Positions 1 to 8,049 are shown, counted from the stretch's first letter. The stretch is 47,976 nt of DNA from Armatimonadota bacterium (GCA_030550775.1 JAUQOS010000009.1:1-47976), one strand, 5' to 3'. The notes: generated from the letters alone by a model not told the origin. Translations and numbers: made by a program.

Positions 1-1318
1 GATAGGCCTGCTCCAACTGCTGTTGCATCCGGCGCAGCTCCGTGATATCAGTTTGAATCCCCCACGCACGCACCAATGCCCCGTTTTCCACCACGCCGAA
101 AAAGCTATTCAGAAAATAGCGCTCGCTTCCATCCGCAGCGCGCTCGTGCGATACAGTTCCCTCCAGACGGTAGTTATTGGCCACAAAAGCGCGCAACATC
201 TCCACATTCTGCGGATCGCTTGGCACTAACAGGTTGGCTATGGGTGCACCAATGAGTGCTTCAGGCGACTCTGCACCGTACATGCGGGCAAAAGCGCGAT
301 TACACTCCGCCAAATAACCCACCTGTAGTATGCGTTGCACTTGCTCCTCAACAGGGAGGTCAACAGGTATCGGCTCGGTAGCTTCAACACGCCAGATGCC
401 TTCATTCGCAAGTTGCACGAACAGTCGGTAGCGCTCCTCGCTCGCTTGGAGGGACCGCTGTGTCTGCACCAGCTCGGTTATGTCGCGAATCACCCCCCAA
501 GCGCCGTGAACATACCCATCCTGCAAGATCCCGCGCAAACTGTACTCATAATGCCGTTCGTTGCCTGCCTCAATCGCAAATGAGAGTTGGCGCCGCACGA
601 GCTGATATCCAGCACGAATAAACTGAATAAAAATTCTCACCAGCTCTCCACGCTCAAGTGGGCAGTGTTGCCGAAGCAGTGCACCAACAATGTCGTTTAT
701 AGTCTTCCCGAAAATCGCAGCGTAAGCGGAGTTGCATTCGGCGACGTATGCGCGCTCGTATATGAGTTCAGCTTGTCGCTCTATAGGCAACTGTACAGCG
801 ATGGGCTCCGTAAGCATTATACGGTAGATACCCTCACTGGAAAGTTGCACGAACGCCTGATAGCGAGCATGGCTAAGCTCCAGTTCACGCCGCGTACGTT
901 CGCGTTCTGTGACATCGAAACAGAGTAGGTGCACAACCGTACGCCCACGAAGGTTGACCACTGTGTAATGCACCTCAACGATGTGCACCAACCCATCAGC
1001 AGCATGTTGGCGCGACAAGCGTACCCCATACCGCTGCTGGTGCACATACTCGCGCAGGTCGCGCGTCCAGCGCAGATTTTCCGCACACACGCAATCAATA
1101 TGTGCTTCGCGCAACTGCTCTCCGTAGAACTGCTGGGCGGCGGTGTTCACAGCCAAGATGGTGCCCGTCTCGAAGTCCACCAGCATCTGCGGAATGCTGC
1201 TGTCGTGGAACAGTTGACCCCCCCACTCGTGCACCTCCAAAGCATGCTCCAGCTCTGCGACACGCTCGCGCAATGCCTGCAGCTCCGCTTGCAACTGCTT
1301 ACTCGTTCGCGCGTTCAT
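1..1318 (-). CDS. Multi-PAS sensor protein, C-terminus beyond the left edge
   Basis: A minus-strand reading frame stays open from the ATG at 1318 to the window edge (439 codons). A short coiled N-terminus (residues about 1-30, rich in Leu, Glu and Arg) is followed by three PAS-like units at about 35-150, 150-275 and 275-405. Each ends in a PAC-like element such as FDVTERERTRREL, GVIRDITELVQTQ and GIQTDITELRRMQ. There is no signal peptide or membrane segment, so it is probably a cytosolic sensor. The output domain (histidine kinase, GGDEF or other) lies outside the window, so the function cannot be completed. A purine-rich stretch (AGGTGGGG) lies just upstream and a TAGAAT -10 box at 1351-1356. 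Plus-strand open frames across this region are shadows. Confidence 0.8.
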   Translation of the reverse strand, partial: MNARTSKQLQAELQALRERVAELEHALEVHEWGGQLFHDSSIPQMLVDFETGTILAVNTAAQQFYGEQLREAHIDCVCAENLRWTRDLREYVHQQRYGVRLSRQHAADGLVHIVEVHYTVVNLRGRTVVHLLCFDVTERERTRRELELSHARYQAFVQLSSEGIYRIMLTEPIAVQLPIERQAELIYERAYVAECNSAYAAIFGKTINDIVGALLRQHCPLERGELVRIFIQFIRAGYQLVRRQLSFAIEAGNERHYEYSLRGILQDGYVHGAWGVIRDITELVQTQRSLQASEERYRLFVQLANEGIWRVEATEPIPVDLPVEEQVQRILQVGYLAECNRAFARMYGAESPEALIGAPIANLLVPSDPQNVEMLRAFVANNYRLEGTVSHERAADGSERYFLNSFFGVVENGALVRAWGIQTDITELRRMQQQLEQAY

Positions 1319-1471
1319 AAGCAGCCCCACCTAATTTTTTGGTGGAGCATATTCTACCTTTTAGTTGGGATTCCTACACACTCACGTGCTATCAACCCCC
1401 GAATTCACCCTTACACAGATTGCATCACCGCGTTGCGTCCGTCGATAAGCCCTCACTCGGTGCCAGTTAGT

Positions 1472-1501
1472 TTGGCTTGCCCGGAACCATGCAGGTATAC
1501 T
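1472..1501 (+). promoter_or_regulatory. Promoter of hpd
   Basis: TTGGCT at 1472-1477, an 18-base spacer and TATACT at 1496-1501 preceded by GG. A GGAGGTG ribosome site follows at 1521-1527, so this transcript has a short leader. Read from the sequence, not tested. Confidence 0.55.
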
Positions 1502-1532
1502 CTATGCCACCTGCAACGACGGAGGTGAACTA

Positions 1533-2618
1533 ATGCGAGACTTCATGCCAATTCGGCGCATTGACCACGTGCGCTTTTTCGTGAGTAACGCAAAGCAGGC
1601 AGCCTACTACTACCGCACTCTCTTTGGATTCAATGTGGTTGCCTACTCAGGGCTGGAGACGGGCAATCGTCAGGAAGCCAGCTACGTGCTCCAACAAAGC
1701 GATATCCGCTTCGTGCTGACCGCCCCTTACAAGCAAGACCACCCACTGGCGCAGTGGTTGGTAAAGCACGGCGACGGCGTGCGCGACATCGCCTTCGAGG
1801 TGGATGATGTAGAGCGTGCTTACAGTGAAGCGGTGCGCCGCGGCGCTCAGGGCGCCCTAGAGCCAACCGTGCTCAAAGACGAGAACGGCGAGGTGCACAT
1901 CGCCGCCATCCACACCTACGGCGATGTAATCCACTCTTTTATCAATCGCGACCGCTACAAAGGCACCTTTATGCCTGGCTTTCAAGAGATTTTCATCCCC
2001 GGCGAGCCTATCGGAGTGAAGGAGATTGACCACATCGTGGGCAATGTGGAGCTGGGCAAGATGAACTACTGGGTGGATTTCTATCGCGAGGTGATGGGCT
2101 TCGAGCTATTGGTGCACTTCACCGACGACGACATCAGCACCGAATACTCCGCGTTGATGTCCAAAGTGGTGCAAGACGGGCGAGGCAAGATTAAGTTGCC
2201 CATCAACGAGCCAGCCGAAGGGCGACGCAAGTCGCAAATCGAAGAATATCTGGAGTACAACGCAGGCCCGGGCGTACAACACATCGCCCTGCTGACCGAT
2301 GATATCATCAGCACGGTGCGCCACCTGAAGGCACGCGGGATGCAGTTCATCTATGTACCACAAACCTACTATGAGGATGTACCCCGCCGCGTGGGCGAGA
2401 TTGAGGAAGACCTGCGTGAAATTGCTGAACTGGGCATCTTGGTCGACCGCGACGAAGAGGGCTACTTGCTGCAAACCTTCACTAAGACTGTGCAAGACCG
2501 TCCCACGCTGTTTTTTGAGGTGATTGAGCGCCATGGCTCGCGCGGCTTCGGCAAGGGCAACTTCAAGGCATTGTTTGAAGCGATTGAGCGCGAGCAAGCC
2601 CTGCGCGGCAATCTGTGA
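1533..2618 (+). CDS. hpd: 4-hydroxyphenylpyruvate dioxygenase
   Basis: Converts 4-hydroxyphenylpyruvate to homogentisate in tyrosine breakdown; cytosolic, Fe(II)-dependent (EC 1.13.11.27). The 361-residue length is normal for the bacterial enzyme. Two VOC (glyoxalase-fold) modules are visible, residues about 8-150 and 162-335. The iron triad is in place: H167 (in DHIVGNV), H250 (in VQHIAL) and E329 (in FFEVIER). The C-terminal segment GSRGFGKGNFKALFEAIE is characteristic of the family. The start is supported by GGAGGTG six bases upstream. No homogentisate dioxygenase or other tyrosine-pathway gene is adjacent, so it stands alone here. The homogentisate could also feed quinone or pigment synthesis; the window does not decide. 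Confidence 0.95.
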   Translation: MRDFMPIRRIDHVRFFVSNAKQAAYYYRTLFGFNVVAYSGLETGNRQEASYVLQQSDIRFVLTAPYKQDHPLAQWLVKHGDGVRDIAFEVDDVERAYSEAVRRGAQGALEPTVLKDENGEVHIAAIHTYGDVIHSFINRDRYKGTFMPGFQEIFIPGEPIGVKEIDHIVGNVELGKMNYWVDFYREVMGFELLVHFTDDDISTEYSALMSKVVQDGRGKIKLPINEPAEGRRKSQIEEYLEYNAGPGVQHIALLTDDIISTVRHLKARGMQFIYVPQTYYEDVPRRVGEIEEDLREIAELGILVDRDEEGYLLQTFTKTVQDRPTLFFEVIERHGSRGFGKGNFKALFEAIEREQALRGNL

Positions 2619-2667
2619 AAAACCTCAAATCGCTTACGTTGGGCATAACCTGAGTCGATACCTGTGC

Positions 2668-2749
2668 GAGATTCCTCGCCCTCGGCTCGGGGCAACAAGT
2701 TTACTTGGGCGAAAATGGCTCCGTCATTCCGAGCACGGCGAGGAATCTC
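2668..2749. repeat. Long inverted repeat with degenerate arms
   Basis: Arm 1 (2668-2690, beginning GAGATTCCTCGCC) and arm 2 (2729-2749, ending GGCGAGGAATCTC) are near-perfect reverse complements separated by about 38 bases. The arm resembles the GTCATTCCGAGC...GCGAGGAATCT repeats scattered in many environmental bacterial genomes. A decayed relative (CACCCCAAGCGCAGCGAGGGG) lies near 17238. Confidence 0.6.
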
Positions 2750-2801
2750 ACCCCCTCAAAACTGACATGCAGTAACAGGGAGGTTCGAGCCAACTTTACA
2801 C

Positions 2802-2831
2802 TGTAGGGGCAGGTTCAGCCCTGCCCCTACA
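2802..2831. repeat. Perfect 12-bp palindrome with six-base loop
   Basis: TGTAGGGGCAGG (2802-2813), loop TTCAGC, CCTGCCCCTACA (2820-2831). It ends in CTACAATG, as does the palindrome near 39730-39757. A related arm (GGGGCAG/CTGCCCC) occurs at 38510-38534. It could be a dispersed palindromic element or a terminator of hpd; no T-tract follows. Confidence 0.65.
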
Positions 2832-2896
2832 ATGTTTTCACACCCACGAACGCCAAGCAAACGGCGTCCTAAGTGGGAACTCGCATTGGCAAAATG

Positions 2897-2905
2897 TGGT
2901 ATAAT
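2897..2905 (+). promoter_or_regulatory. Extended -10 promoter
   Basis: TGGTATAAT at 2897-2905 matches the extended -10 consensus exactly; no good -35 is visible at 17-18 bases. Transcription would begin near 2912, leaving a leader of about 100 bases before the ATG at 3016. Confidence 0.5.
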
Positions 2906-3015
2906 AGAGCAACTACTGTAATGTGTGCCTTCGCCGATTCAGGGGGCATCTTAGCAAGCTCGATTCTTCTGAGACGAGGGATCAACACACAGACAACTTT
3001 TCAGGAGGATGGATG

Positions 3016-3792
3016 ATGCGCACTATCAAGACGGGGACGGGAGCGTTGCTGCTGCTCGCACTGTATTTTACGGGGGCACACGCCTTCTCGCAGGGCTTTG
3101 ACGATGGCTGGAACAGCGGCGGCTGCGTGCTTACCAACGGCGCCAGCGCCGACTTCACACGCGAGTTCAAGTCGTACCGTACCTACACCATCATCGCAAG
3201 CGGCGGTGACGGGGCAATCGATGTGGATTTGGAAATACGCGACTCGCGCGGACGAGTAGTTGCTGAGGACAAACGGTCAGAGAAGACCGCCGTCGTTGTG
3301 TTCCGTCCTCTCGTTAGCGGTGACTATACGATTCGCCTCACGCTTGCTAAGGGGATTGGCAAGCCGCTGTGCCATTTTATGGTGCTCGTTGACTACGGCG
3401 GCTGGGATATCCCTACTGAGACTTTCGTTTCCGTGCTAATACGCCTAGCTGCAGTCGCTACCGTGTTGGAGGCTGAAGTGGAGCGATTCTACGGCTACAT
3501 TATGCGTCCCGGAGAGAAAATAACTATGAGTATCAGTGGTTTGCGCGGCGACTATTACGCGTTTGCGGTCGGGAGCGACCATGTAAGCGACCTTGACTTG
3601 GTGGTGCGCCGCAGCGGGCTGACAATTGCACGCGACGACTTCGACGATGCATATCCGATGTGTGAGTTCAGCAACCTTTTTGGAAGCCCTGTGAGTGTGG
3701 AAGTGTCGTACTACTCTGGCAAGGGGGCAGCGTTCGTGATGGTTGCTGTGGGCAAAAAGTCTTCTTCCCTGCTCAGCCCACGACGGCTGTAA
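3016..3792 (+). CDS. Secreted protein with two PPC-like beta-sandwich domains
   Basis: A 258-residue protein with a clear Sec signal peptide (MRTIKTGTGALLLLALYFTG, cut after AHA). Two repeats in the mature part resemble bacterial pre-peptidase C-terminal (PPC) domains. The first has DVDLEIRDSRGRVVAED followed by SGDYTIRLTL; the second has SDLDLVVRRSGLTIARDD. Such domains usually bind or position partners outside the cell; no catalytic domain is present. AGGAGG at 3003-3008 precedes two in-frame ATGs, 3013 and 3016; the second has the better spacing. The function is unknown. A strong hairpin terminator follows. Confidence 0.75.
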   Translation: MRTIKTGTGALLLLALYFTGAHAFSQGFDDGWNSGGCVLTNGASADFTREFKSYRTYTIIASGGDGAIDVDLEIRDSRGRVVAEDKRSEKTAVVVFRPLVSGDYTIRLTLAKGIGKPLCHFMVLVDYGGWDIPTETFVSVLIRLAAVATVLEAEVERFYGYIMRPGEKITMSISGLRGDYYAFAVGSDHVSDLDLVVRRSGLTIARDDFDDAYPMCEFSNLFGSPVSVEVSYYSGKGAAFVMVAVGKKSSSLLSPRRL

Positions 3793-3800
3793 ACTGCGCC

Positions 3801-3830
3801 GCAGGGGGCACACTGTGCCCCCTGCTTATT
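3801..3830. terminator. Bidirectional terminator hairpin
   Basis: GCAGGGGGCAC (3801-3811), loop ACT, GTGCCCCCTGC (3815-3825): a perfect 11-bp stem. It sits between two convergent genes, and the minus-strand stop codon directly abuts it. TTATT follows on the plus strand. Confidence 0.8.
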
Positions 3831-4842
3831 CCACCCAATCGGCGATGTAGATGTTTGTTTCTCCGCGCTCTTTCGCGGTGCGATTGGAAGACCACACCAG
3901 CATCTTGCCATCGCGCGAGAACATCGGAAAGCCGTCAAAGTCTTGGGTGTAGGTGACTCGCTCCACACCTGTGCCGTCCAAGTTGATGAGGAACAAGTCG
4001 AACTCGCGTCCGCGTGGGTCGTGGTGGTTGCTGGAGAAAATGATTTTTCGGTTGCCGGGTTTCATAAACGGCGCAAAGTTTGCCCCGCCCAAGTTGCTGA
4101 CTTTCCACTTGCGCCTGCCGTCGGCGGTCATCACCCACAGTTCCAGCTTGCTGGGGCGCACTAACCGTTTGCGCAGCAAATCTTGAAACTCTTTGATTTC
4201 CTCCTCAGTTTTGGGGTGGTAGGCGCGATAGACGATGTAGCGCCCATCCCACGAGTAGAACGGTCCGCCGTTGTAGCCGATTTCGGTGGTGAGCCGCTTG
4301 ATGCGCCCCGTGCGTAGGTTCAACTCCGCGAGATCGATGTTGCCCCAGCGTGTGGTGGTGAACAGCACGCGGTCCCCGCGCGGGTGAAACGAGCCCTCCG
4401 CGTTGTAATCATCGCCATCGGTGAGCGCAACGCGATCAGAACCGTCTGCGTTTGCCATAAATAACCGATATGGAAACAGCCCCCACACATAACCCTGCGA
4501 GCGGTCGGGGGGTGGTGGTGGTTCCTCGCTCCACCAATCGGTGGAGCTGTAGAGGATCTTTTTGCCGTCGGGCGACCAGAATCCGCACGTGCATCGCCCT
4601 TTGCCTGTGGAGACCAAGCGCAGGTCGGTGCCATCGATGTTCATCGTGAACATCTGGTCGGCTTTGAAGGGGGGGCGTGTGCTTTGGAAGATGAGTTTTT
4701 TGCCGTCAAACGAAAAATAGGCTTCAGCGTTCTCGCCCCCAAAGGTGAGTTGGCGCACATTGCGCAGGTGTGTCTCACGCGGGTCGTGCAGCACACCGCC
4801 GCCCTGCGCAGGCTGCCCCAACGGCAGATGAATACCACACAT
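3826..4842 (-). CDS. TolB-like WD40/PD40 beta-propeller protein
   Basis: A 338-residue protein made of repeated PD40 blades. Examples are AYFSFDGKKLIFQSTR, GFWSPDGKKILYSST, GSFHPRGDRVLFTTT, PFYSWDGRYIVYRA and PMFSRDGKMLVWSSN. This is the TolB C-terminal/DPP-IV-like propeller family; no catalytic domain follows. No signal peptide is seen, so it may be cytosolic despite resembling periplasmic TolB. An ATG lies at 4851, but the -10 box TATACT (4857-4852) directly abuts it. The ATG at 4842, nine bases beyond the box, fits the leaderless pattern of this genome and is preferred. The partner or substrate is unknown. Confidence 0.75.
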   Translation of the reverse strand: MCGIHLPLGQPAQGGGVLHDPRETHLRNVRQLTFGGENAEAYFSFDGKKLIFQSTRPPFKADQMFTMNIDGTDLRLVSTGKGRCTCGFWSPDGKKILYSSTDWWSEEPPPPPDRSQGYVWGLFPYRLFMANADGSDRVALTDGDDYNAEGSFHPRGDRVLFTTTRWGNIDLAELNLRTGRIKRLTTEIGYNGGPFYSWDGRYIVYRAYHPKTEEEIKEFQDLLRKRLVRPSKLELWVMTADGRRKWKVSNLGGANFAPFMKPGNRKIIFSSNHHDPRGREFDLFLINLDGTGVERVTYTQDFDGFPMFSRDGKMLVWSSNRTAKERGETNIYIADWVE

Positions 4843-4851
4843 ATCGCCCAT

Positions 4852-4857
4852 AGTATA
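4852..4857 (-). promoter_or_regulatory. -10 box of the propeller gene (leaderless)
   Basis: Reads TATACT on the minus strand, nine bases before the ATG at 4842. It decides between two candidate starts. Confidence 0.45.
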
Positions 4858-4930
4858 GCCAAAGGCGGAGACACGATTCTATCGCGCCGGCGACATCCAC
4901 TGTTGCGCTGGCGACGCGTCTCGCACCCTC

Positions 4931-4960
4931 TTGACTTTTCGAGGCAAAATCCGATAGAAT
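4931..4960 (+). promoter_or_regulatory. Promoter of rpsU
   Basis: TTGACT (4931-4936), 18-base spacer, TAGAAT (4955-4960): the best two-box housekeeping promoter in the window. It gives a leader of about 80 bases. The leader contains CTTGGC (4971-4976) and GCCAAG (5021-5026), which can pair just before the AAGGAGG ribosome site (5030-5036). Confidence 0.65.
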
Positions 4961-5046
4961 TAGCACCGCTCTTGGCAGGAGAATGGCACGCAGGCACGAA
5001 GTGCTACAACTCCAACACTAGCCAAGATGAAGGAGGCGACAGACCG

Positions 5047-5214
5047 TTGGCAAAGGTAGAAGTGCGTCCGAATGAGCCGATTGATAGCGTGCTCAAGCGC
5101 TTCAAAAAAGCGCTGGAGCAGAGTGGCATTTTGCAGGAGTACAAACGCCACACGCATTATGAGAAGCCGAGCGAGCGGCGTCGGCGACAGCGCCAGAAGC
5201 GCAAGAAAAAATAA
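5047..5214 (+). CDS. rpsU: 30S ribosomal protein S21
   Basis: A 55-residue basic protein of the small ribosomal subunit. It has the family core VRPNEPIDSVLKRFKKALE and ends in a Lys/Arg-rich tail. The start is a TTG at 5047, giving MAKVEV..., preceded by AAGGAGG at 5030-5036. Its own two-box promoter drives it, and it leads a plus-strand run: the next gene starts three bases after its stop. S21 beside pgpH/ybeY genes is common in bacteria. Confidence 0.92.
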   Translation: MAKVEVRPNEPIDSVLKRFKKALEQSGILQEYKRHTHYEKPSERRRRQRQKRKKK

Positions 5215-5217
5215 CCG

Positions 5218-6732
5218 ATGCGTGTGTGGAGGCGGAGTAAGCGCGGTGCGCGTCTAACGGGCGCGCCTGTTTTGTGCGTAGCTGCCGCTTGTCGCTTGCG
5301 TCGCGAGCTTGCGGTGCTAAGCGTGTTGGCGGTAGTGGGGCTCGCGGTGTTGAACGGCGAGCTGCGCACGCTGCCCCAGACCGCGCTGGAGCGCGTGGCG
5401 GTTGCGCTGGCGCAGGTGGGCTTGATTGCCGCGCTCATCCACCAAACAGGGCTACTCCGCCCTGAAGGCACATGGTTGCGTGCTCCCCTTGCTCATAGCC
5501 CACGCGAAGTGCGGCTGCTTTTGTTGTTGCTGATTAGCCTTGCCAGTCTCGTCGGTGTTCGCGCAGCGTCGCTGCTGGGGCAAGGGGCGACATTATCCGC
5601 CGAGGTGGGTTTTCTGGCGTTTGCGCCGCTGCTGGCAGGGGGCATGCTCTGGGGCGTGCTGATGCACCCTCTGGTGGCGTGCTACCTGTTTGCGGTGTTG
5701 CTGGGTGGCGTTGCAGTGGTTCTACGCCTGCCCGTGCTTGCGGTGGGTGCGGTGGGGCTGGCGGGCTGGAGCGCGGTTTGGGCAATCGCGCCGATGCGCC
5801 GCCGCACCGATATGTTCTGGGCGGGGGCACTGCTAAGCGGGTTGCTGCTGGTTGCCGCGCTCGGGATTAGCTTTGCGCAGGCTACCACCTGGCTCGACGC
5901 GCTTGGCAGTGGACTGTGGGGCGCCATCACGGGCATCAGTGCGACTGCGCTGTTTTGGCTGGGGCTAACCCTGCTGGAACGCCCTTTCCGCCTCGCCACA
6001 CCGATGACCTTGCTGGAGCTAGCCTCGCCCGAACAGCCTCTCCTGCGCCAACTGCGTACGGAAGCGCCCGGCACCTACTACCATAGCCAGCAGGTGGGGC
6101 AACTCGCCGAGGAAGCCGCGCTGGCAATCGGCGCTGACCCACTACTTGCCCGCGTAGGCGGCTACTACCACGACATCGGCAAACTGAGTAAGCCCGACTT
6201 CTTCATAGAAAACCAAGAGGGCATCGAGAACCTCCATGCACGCATCAACCCCACGCTCTCCGCGCGAATCATCGCTGCCCATGTGCGCGATGGCGTAGAG
6301 CTGGCGCGTCGCCACCGCTTACCCACCGCCGTGTGCGACATCATCGCCCAACATCACGGCACTACGCTAATCACCTACTTTTACCACCAAGCCGTAGATG
6401 GCGGGCACGACCCTGTGCTGGAACAGCATTTCCGCTACGACGGTCCCAAGCCCCAATCGCGCGAAGCGGCAATCGTAATGCTGGCAGATACTGTAGAGGC
6501 AGCCTCGCGTGTGCTGGGCAATGTAACACCCGCCCGCTTGGCAAACTTCGTGCGCGAGATGATCGAAATGCGCCGCCAAGACGGGCAACTGGACGAGTGT
6601 GGTTTGACCTTTCGCGACCTGAAGCTCATCGAGGAGGCGTTTGTGCGCGTGTTGGTTGCTGCACGCCACCGCCGAATCGAGTACCAAGGCAACAAGGCAG
6701 AGGACGAACCCGCCTATGCCGTCCACCCGTAG
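5218..6732 (+). CDS. PgpH/YqfF-type membrane HD phosphodiesterase, short form
   Basis: The 7TM-HD family includes c-di-AMP phosphodiesterase PgpH. This protein has 504 residues: about seven hydrophobic segments between residues 30 and 255, then a cytosolic HD domain (about 285-490). Metal ligands are visible: H289 (YYHSQQ), H318-D319 (YYHDIGKL), H379-H380 (AQHHGTT) and the Asp of LADTVEAASR. Typical PgpH is around 700 residues because an extracellular 7TMR-HDED domain follows the first membrane helix; that domain is missing here. The context (rpsU upstream, ybeY and dgkA downstream) is the classic pgpH position, though phoH is absent. c-di-AMP as substrate is an inference. Confidence 0.85.
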   Translation: MRVWRRSKRGARLTGAPVLCVAAACRLRRELAVLSVLAVVGLAVLNGELRTLPQTALERVAVALAQVGLIAALIHQTGLLRPEGTWLRAPLAHSPREVRLLLLLLISLASLVGVRAASLLGQGATLSAEVGFLAFAPLLAGGMLWGVLMHPLVACYLFAVLLGGVAVVLRLPVLAVGAVGLAGWSAVWAIAPMRRRTDMFWAGALLSGLLLVAALGISFAQATTWLDALGSGLWGAITGISATALFWLGLTLLERPFRLATPMTLLELASPEQPLLRQLRTEAPGTYYHSQQVGQLAEEAALAIGADPLLARVGGYYHDIGKLSKPDFFIENQEGIENLHARINPTLSARIIAAHVRDGVELARRHRLPTAVCDIIAQHHGTTLITYFYHQAVDGGHDPVLEQHFRYDGPKPQSREAAIVMLADTVEAASRVLGNVTPARLANFVREMIEMRRQDGQLDECGLTFRDLKLIEEAFVRVLVAARHRRIEYQGNKAEDEPAYAVHP

Positions 6733-7246
6733 CCGCTTGACAGTAGCGTTGCAGGTCGCTTCGCCTGTGGCGCGCCTGCTGCGTCAAGAGTTCGGCAGTC
6801 GCTGGCGCCCCCACCTAAAGCACGCTTTCCAACAAGCGATTGACGCGCTCACCGCCACTGAACCCCATCCCCCTGCAGGCGAACTAAGCCTCTACCTCAC
6901 GACCGACCTCGAAATGCGCGCCCTCAACAATCTTTATCGCGGTATTGAACACACCACCGATGTGCTAAGCTTCAACTACTCCGCCCACGCTGCCGAGAAC
7001 CCCGAAACGCCCGCGGGCGAGATTATCATCTCTGTGGAGACGGCGCAGCGCCAAGCCCCGCTCAACCAGCACGACCTGCTGACCGAACTGCTGATGCTTG
7101 CCCTGCATGGTACACTACATATGATGGGTTATGACGACTCGACGGAGGCAGGGCGTGCGACGATGAACGCTCGTGCAGCATCGGTGCTGCGGCAGCTGGG
7201 TTATGCCGCCCACGACGAGTGGTATTCACAATATGAGAACGCCTGA
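6716..7246 (+). CDS. ybeY: Endoribonuclease YbeY / rRNA maturation factor
   Basis: A 176-residue single-domain UPF0054 protein acting in 16S rRNA 3' maturation and ribosome quality control. Family blocks seen: ALNNLYRGIEHTTDVLSF and the metal motif HGTLHMMGYDD (131-141). Normally this motif ends in His (H-x3-H-x5-H); here residue 141 is Asp, so one zinc ligand is changed. The ATG at 6716 lies inside the end of pgpH (17-base overlap), indicating translational coupling. Longer upstream in-frame starts would only read pgpH sequence out of frame. Confidence 0.88.
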   Translation: MPSTRSRLTVALQVASPVARLLRQEFGSRWRPHLKHAFQQAIDALTATEPHPPAGELSLYLTTDLEMRALNNLYRGIEHTTDVLSFNYSAHAAENPETPAGEIIISVETAQRQAPLNQHDLLTELLMLALHGTLHMMGYDDSTEAGRATMNARAASVLRQLGYAAHDEWYSQYENA

Positions 7247-8033
7247 AGCTGAACCGCCCGAACGGGCACGCGATGCTTCCTCGGTTCCACGCAACGGTGA
7301 GGCGGATTCCCGACCGCCGATTCCTCAGCGACGCCACCCGCTGGACGGCTTCCGCTATGCCGTGGAGGGCATCGTTGCGGTGGTGCGCACCCAGCGCCAC
7401 ATGCGCTTCCACTTTTTCAGCGTGGCGCTGGTGCTGCTGATGGGGCTGCTATTTCGCCTCGACAAGCGCGAGATGCTAGTGCTATTGTTCACCATCTCGC
7501 TGGTGCTGATTGCCGAGATGTTCAACTCCGCAATAGAAGCCACCGTAGACCTCGTGACAGAAGAGTACCACCCCAAAGCGAAGTTCGCCAAAGATATCGC
7601 GGCGGGCGCGGTGTTGGTCGCCACGCTGAACGCGGTGGTAGTGGCGTGGGTGCTGTTTATGGGCGACTTGCGCCTAGAGCAAATTCGCCTGCGGATGGAA
7701 CGCGCCGAGCCGACCTTAGCCGTGGCTGTGACGATCGGCGTCATCCTGATTTTTGTGATTGTGTCGCTGGTGAAGGTTCTGGCAACGCAGGGCAAGGTGC
7801 GTCTGTTTCGCGGCGGCGCGGTCAGCGGGCATGCGGCGTTGGGCTTTTTCTTTGCGATGGCAATTATTGTGGTGTCGGGCGACCTGCTGGCATCGGTATT
7901 GGCATTGCTGTTGGCCGCCTTGATTGCTCAAAGTCGTGTGGATGCCGATATCCACAGTTGGCGTGAAGTGATGTTGGGCAGTTTGCTGGGCGTGGGCTTG
8001 GGTGCACTCATTTTCTGGCTCACGCCCCGCTGA
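7233..8033 (+). CDS. DgkA-type lipid kinase fused to a PAP2-like phosphatase
   Basis: The N-terminal part (residues about 30-150) is a DgkA-family undecaprenol/diacylglycerol kinase. It has the signature EMFNSAIE (95-102), then AKDIAAGAVLVA. The C-terminal part (about 165-266) carries PAP2-like motifs: VSGHA (197-201) and SRVDADIH (234-241), with four hydrophobic stretches. The usual first PAP2 motif (KxxxxxxRP) is not clear. Together this puts a kinase and a probable lipid phosphate phosphatase on one integral membrane protein, likely for recycling the undecaprenyl carrier or remodelling phospholipid. The first about 30 residues are Pro/Arg-rich. The ATG at 7233 overlaps ybeY by 14 bases, in the usual ybeY-dgkA order. 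Confidence 0.82.
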   Translation: MRTPEAEPPERARDASSVPRNGEADSRPPIPQRRHPLDGFRYAVEGIVAVVRTQRHMRFHFFSVALVLLMGLLFRLDKREMLVLLFTISLVLIAEMFNSAIEATVDLVTEEYHPKAKFAKDIAAGAVLVATLNAVVVAWVLFMGDLRLEQIRLRMERAEPTLAVAVTIGVILIFVIVSLVKVLATQGKVRLFRGGAVSGHAALGFFFAMAIIVVSGDLLASVLALLLAALIAQSRVDADIHSWREVMLGSLLGVGLGALIFWLTPR

Positions 8034-8049
8034 GGAGGATAAGTACACG

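Larger units (their letters stand above)
2619..3015. other. 397-base spacer with two inverted repeats and a promoter
   Basis: No convincing gene. It holds a long inverted repeat (2668-2749), a perfect GC-rich hairpin (2802-2831) and an extended -10 promoter (2897-2905) for the downstream secreted-protein gene. The hairpins may also end hpd transcription, although no clear T-tract follows them. Confidence 0.6.

Noticed and set aside
23-1528. Plus-strand open frames in the first 1.5 kb
   Set aside because: The minus frame encodes three recognisable PAS units throughout; the plus frames have no family resemblance.
2781-2790. GGTTCGAGCC as a tRNA T-loop
   Set aside because: No acceptor, D or anticodon stems can be built around it; it belongs to the repeat-rich spacer.
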